The notes below the pieces were generated by a model. It did not search any database and had not been told where the DNA came from. It worked only from the letters and a program-made list of their open reading frames with translations. A stretch of 44,792 nucleotides of DNA from NCBI GenBank assembly GCA_023415475.1, contig JAEZKL010000167.1, positions 1 through 44,792 of the forward strand, in the 5' to 3' direction. Positions 32,150-39,849 of the stretch are shown piece by piece; the first letter of the stretch is position 1; each line of letters begins with the position of its first letter. Both the position numbers and the translations under genes were made by a program. This DNA is from Bacillota bacterium (GTDB lineage Bacteria; Bacillota; Clostridia; Lachnospirales; Lachnospiraceae).

Positions 32150-33043
32150 ATGAAAAACGAGAATCGTTTACTAAGGATATGTACAATATTAATAGCTCTG
32201 ACAATCGTTAGCTGCTTGGGATTCTCTTATCTCACCAGACTGAAGGAGCCTGTGTTTCTGACTTATTGTGCAGCTGTGAGTGCAGTACCATCTCAGTCAA
32301 CCGGGTATAATCAACCCGTTCTGGAGCTTCAATATCTGACCAACAGCAATGATACAAAAGAAGTAACCGGGATATCATTCTTAGAGGTACCGGATTACTC
32401 TTTTATGGCAACGGAGAATGCTCAGTACTATAATAATTCATTTACCTTTTTCTCAAATAATTCAACTCAAAAGAGTGGCGAAGCCATAGGGCGCTATAGC
32501 TTAAGGACGGTTTATCTGTATATGAATAATTATTTTCTTGAGGACTGGAAGGGTGAGGTTGAGCTGAATAATGCAATGATTTCCTTCAGTGATGGCAGCT
32601 CGCGTAAGGTTAATCTGGGAAGAATACTGATCTATAGCGATACCTCAGAGGTGCCTGCACTGGACATGACGAGCTCCGGCTCCTCCAATCAGGGGGTCGC
32701 GAAGACAACATTATTTGTACGGCAAAAGCTTACTAATCTAAAGGTGGAATCACCGATTATTGAGGAAGCCGATTCTGCGATGGAGCTGACGATCAATTCC
32801 TTTTCCTATGATGAGCTTGGAACCCTGAAGCCAAAGAGCGGGGATACTCTGTCAATCGAGAATAATATCAAAAAGGTTCCCGCCGATGGAGGCTATGATG
32901 TCTATGATGTCCGTCCGAAGCTTACCTATACCAAGGAGGACGGAACACAGGGCTTTACCCGTATTTATGATATGACGCACCGCAAATATTTTAGCGGCTA
33001 TATGGACGTACTAAAATATCTTATGGGAAGGGGTGGGTTCTAA
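32150..33043 (+). CDS. Membrane-anchored extracytoplasmic protein of unknown function
   Basis: The 297-residue protein begins with a basic N-terminus and one hydrophobic segment (about 9-27), then an exported domain rich in Ser, Thr, Asn and Tyr that reads as beta strands. No catalytic motif or known family is recognised. ACGAGGTGATTT precedes the ATG. It is 1 bp upstream of a polytopic membrane protein and is the first of three membrane-linked genes. Confidence 0.7.
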   Translation: MKNENRLLRICTILIALTIVSCLGFSYLTRLKEPVFLTYCAAVSAVPSQSTGYNQPVLELQYLTNSNDTKEVTGISFLEVPDYSFMATENAQYYNNSFTFFSNNSTQKSGEAIGRYSLRTVYLYMNNYFLEDWKGEVELNNAMISFSDGSSRKVNLGRILIYSDTSEVPALDMTSSGSSNQGVAKTTLFVRQKLTNLKVESPIIEEADSAMELTINSFSYDELGTLKPKSGDTLSIENNIKKVPADGGYDVYDVRPKLTYTKEDGTQGFTRIYDMTHRKYFSGYMDVLKYLMGRGGF

Positions 33044-33044
33044 T

Positions 33045-33677
33045 ATGTTTGACGGCTTTCGAATTATATTTTGGGGTATCTTTTTTATCACCTTCCATAT
33101 CAATCTGGGACCGATTGCTATCCTTCCCGCTTTTATCGGTTATATGATCGTATCACGAGGAATTGATCATCTGCAGGAGGGGTTTGCTTCTCCTTATTTT
33201 AAAAAGGCACGCATCACATCCATGCTGTTAACAATACTTGGCCTTTTCAGTTTTCTCTTAATCTGGGCTCCGCAGCAGCAGTCAACTGCTATGAGCTACT
33301 ATCCATTATTATTTTCTGTATTGGAGCTCTTTCTGGTATACTATATTCTGGAGGGCAGCATTGAGAAATTAACAGCCATGGATAGTAAGGATATGGCCAA
33401 TAATTATCGTAGTGAACAGAGAGCCTATACGGTATTTATGACAATCTATATCATAGGTATGTGCATCGCTATAACGATTGTCGAAGCCTCCTTTGCATTT
33501 GCTATGATATTAATCGGACTGTTCTTAAGACTCTGGCTTATGGTGATGATGGGAAGATTGAAACGAGCATGGCAGGAACCGTTAGGAACATCCACAGCTT
33601 CCAATGCAGCGGATGAGGACAGCATTGTTGAAGAGATAAAAGATGACCCGCAGAATCATTTCGATGAGAAGGCATAG
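33045..33677 (+). CDS. Polytopic membrane protein of unknown function
   Basis: From ATG at 33045 the 210-residue protein has about five or six hydrophobic segments (near 7-35, 58-75, 84-105, 130-150 and 153-170) and a cytoplasmic acidic tail with D-E-D-S-I-V-E-E. GGGGTGG precedes this ATG by 9 nt; the frame can be read from 33033 but that would overlap the site. It is coupled to the upstream gene. No family is recognised. Confidence 0.7.
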   Translation: MFDGFRIIFWGIFFITFHINLGPIAILPAFIGYMIVSRGIDHLQEGFASPYFKKARITSMLLTILGLFSFLLIWAPQQQSTAMSYYPLLFSVLELFLVYYILEGSIEKLTAMDSKDMANNYRSEQRAYTVFMTIYIIGMCIAITIVEASFAFAMILIGLFLRLWLMVMMGRLKRAWQEPLGTSTASNAADEDSIVEEIKDDPQNHFDEKA

Positions 33678-33709
33678 CGGTAGGAATGTTATCAATAGGA
33701 GGAAAAGGT

Positions 33710-34561
33710 ATGGAGAAGGAGAAGAGGTTTGGTAAAGTAATCGCCTTTCTTTGCGCAGTTCTGGTGTTGTTATTACTGCCGGCTTCAACGGCGCTCGCCG
33801 ATATGGGGCCCAAGCCGGAAATCCTTGTTAAGGTGATCAATCCACCAGAGGGAGAATATTATCTCGATTTATTGACACGGGATGAGAATACTTATATGAG
33901 GCTTGAACTTGAAGGATATGATCAGGAGAAGCTTAAGCTTTTGGATGGCTATGAGGTGGATGGTTGGAAGCCCGGCTTAGTAAAGGGAACACCGGCACCC
34001 ATGTGGGGAGAATTAACCGGAGTGAAGACGGAGGAAGGGATGGAGCATCATTTTGGATATATGGGTGTTCCGGATGATTTTAAGCTGATTATCGTGACAC
34101 CGGACAATAAGCTGATTGTATCAGAGGAGATTCATCGTACTACCCTCAAGACAGTCTTAACCTATGATTATAATCAGAATACTATCGTTCTGGAGAATTC
34201 TGCACTTGCGTTCATAAAGCAGTTTTTCGGAACCTGCACAGCTACCTTTATCATAGAGGGGATTCTATTGCTGGTATTTGGCTTCTCGTTGAAGAAGAAC
34301 TGGGTAGCCTTCTTGCTCATCAACCTGGTTACCCAGATTGCATTAACGCTGACCATAGGAGTACTTTTTCAAAAGGAAGGACTTTTAACCGCTTCTATGG
34401 TATTTTATCCGGTTGAATTCATTATAATAATGATCGAAAGCTTATTTTTTGCTTTGTTTCTTAAAGAGCATAGCAGGCGGAGAAGAGTATTGTATGCTGT
34501 ATTTTCGAATGTGCTGAGTGCGGCGATAGGACTTGCAATAATGACTTATGTCTATCCATAA
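33710..34561 (+). CDS. Secreted-domain plus four-helix membrane protein of unknown function
   Basis: The 283-residue protein has a signal peptide (about 1-29, cleavage likely after A-L-A before D-M-G-P-K-P), an extracytoplasmic domain of about 125 residues, and about four membrane helices from residue 170 onward, ending in a short tail. AGGAGGAAAAGGT decides the start at 33710. The domain order, exported domain first and then a helical bundle, is seen in uncharacterised Clostridial proteins. It closes the three-gene unit. Confidence 0.7.
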   Translation: MEKEKRFGKVIAFLCAVLVLLLLPASTALADMGPKPEILVKVINPPEGEYYLDLLTRDENTYMRLELEGYDQEKLKLLDGYEVDGWKPGLVKGTPAPMWGELTGVKTEEGMEHHFGYMGVPDDFKLIIVTPDNKLIVSEEIHRTTLKTVLTYDYNQNTIVLENSALAFIKQFFGTCTATFIIEGILLLVFGFSLKKNWVAFLLINLVTQIALTLTIGVLFQKEGLLTASMVFYPVEFIIIMIESLFFALFLKEHSRRRRVLYAVFSNVLSAAIGLAIMTYVYP

Positions 34562-34945
34562 ACATGCCGTTCCAGCCCAAACCTCATATTATATTCTTCT
34601 ATGTACAGGATCCGACCGGTTGGAGAATTCAATTTGTAGAGAATTTATAATCAGGCTGATATGAATGATGAAAAGCTTTATCAATATTTATTCCAGATTA
34701 GTTAGAACCATGACCTAAGTCAATTAACCAAGGAAAACGAGTTTTACCATAATGTATGCATAATATTACAACAGATAGGTTTTGGCTGCTTCCAGACTTT
34801 TGTTATTCTTTGCGATATTATATTGCGCGAAGAAGTATCAGAAGCTTGAGGCAGCCTTATTTGTGCGTTTGCATAGGTGCAAGCAATCAGTTTCTTTATA
34901 GCCTGTGAAACGGATTGCTTGGCTCCTGTATCTGGAAAAATTATC
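34562..34945. other. Intergenic stretch with two long-range inverted repeats
   Basis: No convincing gene is seen. GGCTGC near 34787 can pair with GCAGCC near 34852, and AAGCAATC near 34881 with GATTGCTT near 34914. Both stems have loops of 25 nt or more. A 14-codon frame near 34661 (M-N-D-E-K-L) has no ribosome binding site and may be a gene remnant. Confidence 0.4.
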
Positions 34946-34997
34946 TTGACATATGCAGACTATAGTAATAGTATATAGTTATACTATTACTATAGTC
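34946..34997 (+). promoter_or_regulatory. BlaI-type promoter/operator with 40-bp palindrome
   Basis: TTGACA (34946-34951) is followed at 17 bp by TAGTAT (34969-34974). Over the -10 and start lies a perfect inverted repeat: 18-bp arms beginning GACTATAGTAATAG and ending CTATTACTATAGTC around TAGT (34958-34997). Within the arms TACTATAGTA-like dyads resemble operators of BlaI/MecI repressors. The blaI ATG is 16 bp downstream. Confidence 0.85.
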
Positions 34998-35012
34998 TGA
35001 GAGGATAAGAGG

Positions 35013-35381
35013 ATGAATACAGTTAAATTATATGACAGCGAGCTAAAGGTGATGGAGATTATCTGGGAGAAGGAACCGATCAGTGCCAAGGAGATCAGCT
35101 TAATACTGGGGGAGAGCATCGGCTGGAATAAGAATACCACGTATACGATTATTAAGAAGCTGATAGAAAAGGATGCTATTCTCAGAGAGGAGCCAAATTT
35201 CATCTGCCTATCGAAGCTGAAAAGAGAGCAGGTGCAAAATGCAGAGACGAAGAGCTTGATTGATAAACTTTATCAGGGATCGAAGAAGGCCTTCTTCGCA
35301 GCATTTCTTCAGAATGAGAAGCTAACAGGAGAAGAGCTGGAGGAGCTTAAGAAGTTGATTGATGAACAGGAGTCAAGATAA
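35013..35381 (+). CDS. BlaI/MecI/CopY-family repressor
   Basis: The 122-residue protein has the winged helix of the BlaI family: L-Y-D-S-E-L-K-V-M-E-I-I-W near residues 6-18 and N-K-N-T-T-Y-T-I-I-K-K-L near 39-50, followed by a dimerisation helix region. It should bind the adjacent 40-bp palindrome and repress the whole unit until the M56 partner triggers its inactivation. GAGAGGATAAGAGG precedes the ATG. The M56 gene starts 21 bp downstream. Confidence 0.92.
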   Translation: MNTVKLYDSELKVMEIIWEKEPISAKEISLILGESIGWNKNTTYTIIKKLIEKDAILREEPNFICLSKLKREQVQNAETKSLIDKLYQGSKKAFFAAFLQNEKLTGEELEELKKLIDEQESR

Positions 35382-35402
35382 TTGCGGCAGGAGGTGTCCG
35401 TT

Positions 35403-36323
35403 ATGATGAGGGAAGCCTTTTATTGGATATTAAATATGAGTATTATAGCAACAGTCTATGGAATGCTGCTTTATACACTTCGTTACATCAAGGCTCTTCC
35501 GAGAACTGTAATTTATGCGCTCTGGGGAGTGGTTTTAATACGCATGATATGCCCGGTCAGCTTCTCCAGTCAGTTCAGCTTAATGAATATACTATCCAAG
35601 CTTTCTGAGAGGACCGTGGTGAAGACGGTTCCGGTGGAGGACTTCTCCCTGTCCCTATCCAACACTATACAGGGAGCAGCGACCTACCAGCCTATTACCT
35701 ATAAAAACGGTGCATGGGAGAATTTCTTTACCGTTGCGTCGATGATATGGCTCCTGGTTGCTCTGGCCGGTATCCTCGCGATGCTGATCCTGTATGGATT
35801 GACAATGTCAGAACTGAAGAAAGCGGTTTTACTTCGGGATAATCTGTATGAAGGTGCGATGGTAAGTTCACCGACGATTGCTGGGATTCTTCATCCGCGA
35901 ATTATACTGCCCCTTGGTATGGAAGATAAGAAGCTTGAGTATATCCTGCTCCATGAAAGATTACATGAGAGTAGACGTGATAACCTGTGGCGTATGCTTG
36001 CAATCCTTGCCGCATGCATTCATTGGTTTAATCCCTTGAGCTGGGTGTTCCTAAAGCTATTCTTAAATGATTGTGAGCTGGCCTGTGATGAAGGTGTTGT
36101 GAAGAAACTGAGGCTAGAAGAGAGGAAGGAGTATGCTCGTACACTGCTGACCTATGCCGATGGGGACCGGACAATCTTCTCCTCGGCCTTCGGCAGTAAT
36201 AAGGTGAAGCTAAGGGTTTTACAGGTGCTTTCTTATCGGAGGCTTACCTGGTTTTCGGCACTTTGCTTTGGCCTTCTGACAGTAAGTGTGGCTGTTTTGC
36301 TGCTGACCAATGGGATGGCATAA
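35403..36323 (+). CDS. M56 family (BlaR1-type) membrane zinc protease, antirepressor
   Basis: The 306-residue protein has membrane segments near 5-25, 34-50, 112-133 and 285-302, and the zinc protease motif H184-E-R-L-H188 with a downstream E in C-E-L-A-C-D-E. It matches peptidase M56. The C-terminal penicillin-sensor domain of BlaR1 is absent: the protein ends after the last helix. The signal is therefore not sensed by a PBP-like domain in this protein. AGGAGGTG decides the start at 35403 (a second ATG follows at once). It should cleave or destabilise the BlaI-like repressor. Confidence 0.88.
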   Translation: MMREAFYWILNMSIIATVYGMLLYTLRYIKALPRTVIYALWGVVLIRMICPVSFSSQFSLMNILSKLSERTVVKTVPVEDFSLSLSNTIQGAATYQPITYKNGAWENFFTVASMIWLLVALAGILAMLILYGLTMSELKKAVLLRDNLYEGAMVSSPTIAGILHPRIILPLGMEDKKLEYILLHERLHESRRDNLWRMLAILAACIHWFNPLSWVFLKLFLNDCELACDEGVVKKLRLEERKEYARTLLTYADGDRTIFSSAFGSNKVKLRVLQVLSYRRLTWFSALCFGLLTVSVAVLLLTNGMA

Positions 36324-36375
36324 ACCGTTTCATAGGGCAGCTTTTGCGTTGGTGTGATTTGAAAGGATGATGATT

Positions 36376-38379
36376 ATGAGAAAGGATGAGGATTTTAAGC
36401 TTGGGCCTTGTAGGTGGACTTCAAGACTTGGCATCGGTGCAGTGATACTGATGCTAATCGTTTATACAGTAATCTGTTACATTATTATTGACCGTAATGA
36501 TGGTTCATTAAAGAATGTCAAAGCAGATGCGATAAAATCCAATTCATCTGTCTTAATTAAAAGCGAAGAGGAGCGGCTGGAGGATATACCCGTTCCCTGC
36601 GCAGAGTGTCAGGTAAATTGGGAATGCGGCACCTACTACAGTAATATTACCAAGGCAGGAATGGATTCTTATCTTCAAACGCTGGATAAAGAAGGCTGGA
36701 AGAGTATAAATGGAGAGACGCTGTCCCCAAGGATTCAGGAGGGAACAACCTCATACCGGCTTATTAAGGAGGATACCGTTCTACAGCTGATTACCTATCT
36801 GCCTGGGGAAGAGATGCCCCTAAGCAATAGTATCCTGGTCCGGGTGGATCGCGGAATTAGTCTGGAGGAAATAATCAGCCGTGAAGCTGCAGTGGATGCT
36901 AGCAGCATCCTTTCCCGGATACAGGAGGAGGTAGATCAGAAGGTAAAGGAGAAGGTACTTCCTGCTGCCCGTCAGACGATTACAGGATTATTAGAGATTT
37001 TTATTCCGGAGGCCTATGATAGACTTACACTTCAGGCTTTTGCGGCAGTCAGTGACAGGGGCTTTACCGGGTGCTTCCTGGTGCGAAAGGGTGTGGTATC
37101 CTATGTGGAGGGTGATCTGGTCAATGTCGTCATAATGGATATTGATCAGGACGGAAGCGATGAACTGGTAGATCTGTATACCACCTGGAAGGATGGCTTG
37201 TACCGGCATAACCTAATTGCCTACGAATATCAGAAACCGATTTTCTTTAGCTCGATGACGGAGATTCCGGTGATAAAATACAGTAACTGCTTTGTACCCG
37301 AGGGAGAATATGAGGTGTTGTCCCTTACCAGGAGAGACGATGAATTACGGTTACTTGGAGAAGTCTCAGATTACGGAGTCGTTATTGTAAAGGAGAAGTC
37401 CCTGGTGCTTAAGGACATGGAGCATTTTCCTTATGACGAATGGGCAGTCTCCTATGACCAGAAGCTCCTTCTGGGAATGGATAAGAAGCTTCCGAAGAAT
37501 CCGCCGGATATCAATATCACCATCGACGGAATTAGTCTCGATTATGTGGTTCATAAGACCTCCTGGGAGGGCGAGACATCCGGGTTTACCAAGACAGAAG
37601 CAATGGAGGAGATACTTGCTAAGCAAGCCGTTCTTCCTAAGGTATATCTGGGTTCCTTTGGCACAATGACAATTGAGAAGACGGTTAATATAGACTTTTC
37701 CAATAGTATTCCGGATTCCATTCAGGTGTCGGACTCAATGTTTGATGAGAATGGAGAGCAGCGGTTTGGAGGGAATGTGATTCATGGACAGACCGTCAAG
37801 ATACGGAATTCCTCAAGGGTGAGCTTTAAATTGAAACAGCATCCTTCACTTTATCTCAGTTCCAATTCGGAGGATTATGACCGTGACTGGAGGAGACTAT
37901 TTCTGATTACCTGCCGCTGGGGTGAGAAGGAGTGTGTCTATGCTCTTTTGATTAATACAGGCAAGAACGAACAGCTTACAGAGGCTTCTGACTATGATTT
38001 TCTGAAGTGTGAAGGCACCTATTCCGAACTGTCCTCCACCTGGGGCCTTGGGCTGTTGGTGAAGCCGGATAAGCTTCCGGGGCGATACATCGTCGAATGG
38101 CAGGTGGATGGAGGTATGCTACGCACCTGGAATACTGCTACGAAGAAGCCGGTCGGAGTTACAGAGAAGCATAACGGCTATCCGGCCACCTATTCCTGGG
38201 ATGATAATCAGGGAGCAATCATATGGAATCCAATCCCTTTCGAGGATTCGGGTGAGGTTACAGTGCGTGCGCTCATTTATGAAGATGAGAATAAGAAAAA
38301 TCCGTTGGCTTACGATGAACTCGTCCTTACGAAGGTGAAAGGAACCTGGCAGAGGAAGGCAGAAGCTATGGAGGAGTAA
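36376..38379 (+). CDS. Large membrane-anchored extracytoplasmic protein, likely output or sensor of the BlaI/M56 unit
   Basis: The 667-residue protein has one membrane segment (about 17-40) and a large exported part. Near residue 255 the run M-D-I-D-Q-D-G-S-D-E-L is a VCBS/EF-hand-like motif. The rest is rich in beta structure, with a late block Y-S-W-D-D-N-Q-G-A-I-I-W-N-P. No beta-lactamase or transpeptidase motif (S-x-x-K, K-T-G) is visible. AAAGG lies 9 nt before the ATG at 36376. It is 52 bp after the M56 gene. It could be the extracellular sensor that the M56 protein lacks, or the regulated effector. Confidence 0.75.
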   Translation: MRKDEDFKLGPCRWTSRLGIGAVILMLIVYTVICYIIIDRNDGSLKNVKADAIKSNSSVLIKSEEERLEDIPVPCAECQVNWECGTYYSNITKAGMDSYLQTLDKEGWKSINGETLSPRIQEGTTSYRLIKEDTVLQLITYLPGEEMPLSNSILVRVDRGISLEEIISREAAVDASSILSRIQEEVDQKVKEKVLPAARQTITGLLEIFIPEAYDRLTLQAFAAVSDRGFTGCFLVRKGVVSYVEGDLVNVVIMDIDQDGSDELVDLYTTWKDGLYRHNLIAYEYQKPIFFSSMTEIPVIKYSNCFVPEGEYEVLSLTRRDDELRLLGEVSDYGVVIVKEKSLVLKDMEHFPYDEWAVSYDQKLLLGMDKKLPKNPPDINITIDGISLDYVVHKTSWEGETSGFTKTEAMEEILAKQAVLPKVYLGSFGTMTIEKTVNIDFSNSIPDSIQVSDSMFDENGEQRFGGNVIHGQTVKIRNSSRVSFKLKQHPSLYLSSNSEDYDRDWRRLFLITCRWGEKECVYALLINTGKNEQLTEASDYDFLKCEGTYSELSSTWGLGLLVKPDKLPGRYIVEWQVDGGMLRTWNTATKKPVGVTEKHNGYPATYSWDDNQGAIIWNPIPFEDSGEVTVRALIYEDENKKNPLAYDELVLTKVKGTWQRKAEAMEE

Positions 38380-38465
38380 TCCTAATATGTTCAATGGACG
38401 CATAGATTAAATTCGGCGAGGGTCTGAACTGGTCTGAACAGTAACAGCTAAACAAAAAATCCCTA

Positions 38466-38494
38466 TTTACAAAGAGTAAATTTTGTTTTATAAT
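38466..38494 (+). promoter_or_regulatory. Promoter of the hyd leader RNA
   Basis: TTTACA (38466-38471) and TATAAT (38489-38494) are 17 bp apart. The predicted start is near 38501. Confidence 0.75.
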
Positions 38495-38500
38495 TGTTAA

Positions 38501-38687
38501 ATAAATAACAAATAAATCGTTCTGACCACAAGGGTACGCCCGCGTGAAAGGCGAAGAATAGAGAACCATACATGGTATACATGTAGTATTCCGGCGCAGA
38601 AGCAATTAGCTGAGGCGGTTGGACCCCTGCAGCTGCATTTATTGGACGATGCTATCCTTACGCCTATTAGACGTAAGGATTTTTTTG
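38501..38687 (+). ncRNA. Structured leader RNA or stand-alone small RNA before hydE
   Basis: The stretch is non-coding, has its own promoter and ends at an intrinsic terminator. Stems visible by eye are a closing helix ATCGTTC (38516-38522) with GGACGAT (38644-38650), a small hairpin CGCC/GGCG (38537-38553), an arm GAATA/TATTC with an ACATG/CATGT tip, and a hairpin AGCTGAGG/CCTGCAGCT (38608-38634). AATAAAT (38511) can pair with ATTTATT (38637) instead of the closing helix, giving two exclusive forms. It does not match the TPP, cobalamin, SAM, FMN, c-di-GMP or T-box consensus as I remember them. It could be a riboswitch for hydEGF or an independent RNA of about 185 nt. Confidence 0.6.
38654..38687 (+). 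terminator. Intrinsic terminator at the end of the leader RNA
   Basis: Perfect arms ATCCTTACG and CGTAAGGAT with a 9-nt loop are followed by seven T. It lies 92 bp before the hydE start codon. A further inverted repeat TTCATGAAAAG/CTTTTCATGAA (about 38694-38728) lies between it and hydE. Confidence 0.88.
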
Positions 38688-38778
38688 TTTATGCTTCATG
38701 AAAAGATTGCGAAGCTAACTTTTCATGAATATACACACGATTCATCATTTATTGAGGAAGATAGAAACGGAGAAGATT

Positions 38779-39849
38779 ATGGCTGATATCAGAAAATTAA
38801 TCGATCAATTAGAAGAGCAGGAGGTGCTTTCGAAGGAGGAATTTCTTGAATTATTGACCGATATGGGCGCGGAAGACAGGAGCTATCTTCGGGAGAGAGG
38901 AAGAGCCGTTGCTATGAAGCACTTTGGCAACCGCATCTATACCAGAGGCCTCATCGAATTCACGAATTACTGTAAGAATGACTGCTATTACTGTGGTATC
39001 CGAAGGAGTAACCGCTGTGTTACAAGATACCGCCTTACCAATGAACAGATTCTTGACTGCTGTAAGGAAGGGTATAATTTAGGCTTTCGTACCTTTGTAT
39101 TGCAGGGTGGCGAGGATGGCAGCTACTCTGACGAGGATATGGTGGTAATCATCCGAAGGATTAAGGAGAGCTTCCCGGATTGTGCGCTTACCCTCTCTGT
39201 CGGCGAGAAAAGCTATGAAAGCTATCTGAAATTCTATGAGGCAGGAGCAGACCGATATCTCCTTCGTCATGAGACAGCAAACGAAGAGCATTACAGCAAG
39301 CTCCATCCGTCAAACCTTACGCTCGAGAATCGGAAGCAGTGTCTATATAGTCTGAAGAAAATCGGGTATCAGGTAGGTGCCGGCTTCATGGTGGGATCCC
39401 CTTACCAGACCCCGGAACATATCGTGGAGGATCTATTGTTCTTAAAAGAGCTTTCTCCCCAGATGGTAGGCATCGGACCCTTCCTGCCTCATCATGAAAC
39501 ACCCTTTGCCGAAGAAGCGAAGGGGTCCATGGAGCTGACATTAACGCTGATCAGTATCCTGCGATTGATGCTGCCGAATACCCTTATCCCATCTACTACT
39601 GCCCTCGGAACAATCCATCCGAACGGAAGAGAAGAGGGAATTCTGTCCGGGGCCAATGTAGTAATGCCGAACCTGTCGCCAACCTCCGTCCGTAAGAATT
39701 ATGAGCTGTATGATAATAAGATATGTACCGGTGATGAGGCTGCGGAATGCCGCTTCTGTCTGGACCGGAGAATGAAGAAAATAGGATATGAATTAACCGT
39801 TGATCGTGGTGATTATAAAGAAAAGGAGAACATACTATGTATGATGTAA
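38779..39849 (+). CDS. hydE: [FeFe]-hydrogenase maturase HydE (radical SAM)
   Basis: HydE is the radical SAM enzyme that helps build the dithiomethylamine-bridged diiron subcluster of [FeFe]-hydrogenase. The radical SAM motif is C65-x3-C69-x2-C72 (N-Y-C-K-N-D-C-Y-Y-C). The C-terminal F-C-L-D-R-R region and G-I-G-P-F-L-P-H block are typical. I place the start at 38779, where GGAG lies 7 nt upstream, giving 356 residues, the normal family length; the frame is open from 38725 but that start has no site and lies in an inverted repeat. Its end overlaps hydG by 13 nt. Confidence 0.93.
   Translation: MADIRKLIDQLEEQEVLSKEEFLELLTDMGAEDRSYLRERGRAVAMKHFGNRIYTRGLIEFTNYCKNDCYYCGIRRSNRCVTRYRLTNEQILDCCKEGYNLGFRTFVLQGGEDGSYSDEDMVVIIRRIKESFPDCALTLSVGEKSYESYLKFYEAGADRYLLRHETANEEHYSKLHPSNLTLENRKQCLYSLKKIGYQVGAGFMVGSPYQTPEHIVEDLLFLKELSPQMVGIGPFLPHHETPFAEEAKGSMELTLTLISILRLMLPNTLIPSTTALGTIHPNGREEGILSGANVVMPNLSPTSVRKNYELYDNKICTGDEAAECRFCLDRRMKKIGYELTVDRGDYKEKENILCMM

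Noticed and set aside
34661..34705. 14-codon frame in the gap before the BlaI gene
   Set aside because: It has no ribosome binding site or promoter and is too short to tell from chance.
38501..38687. Known riboswitch (cobalamin, c-di-GMP, ydaO, TPP, Moco) or 6S RNA before hydE
   Set aside because: Short stretches such as GGCGG and GGACCC recall some classes, but none of the full conserved cores is present; left as unknown.
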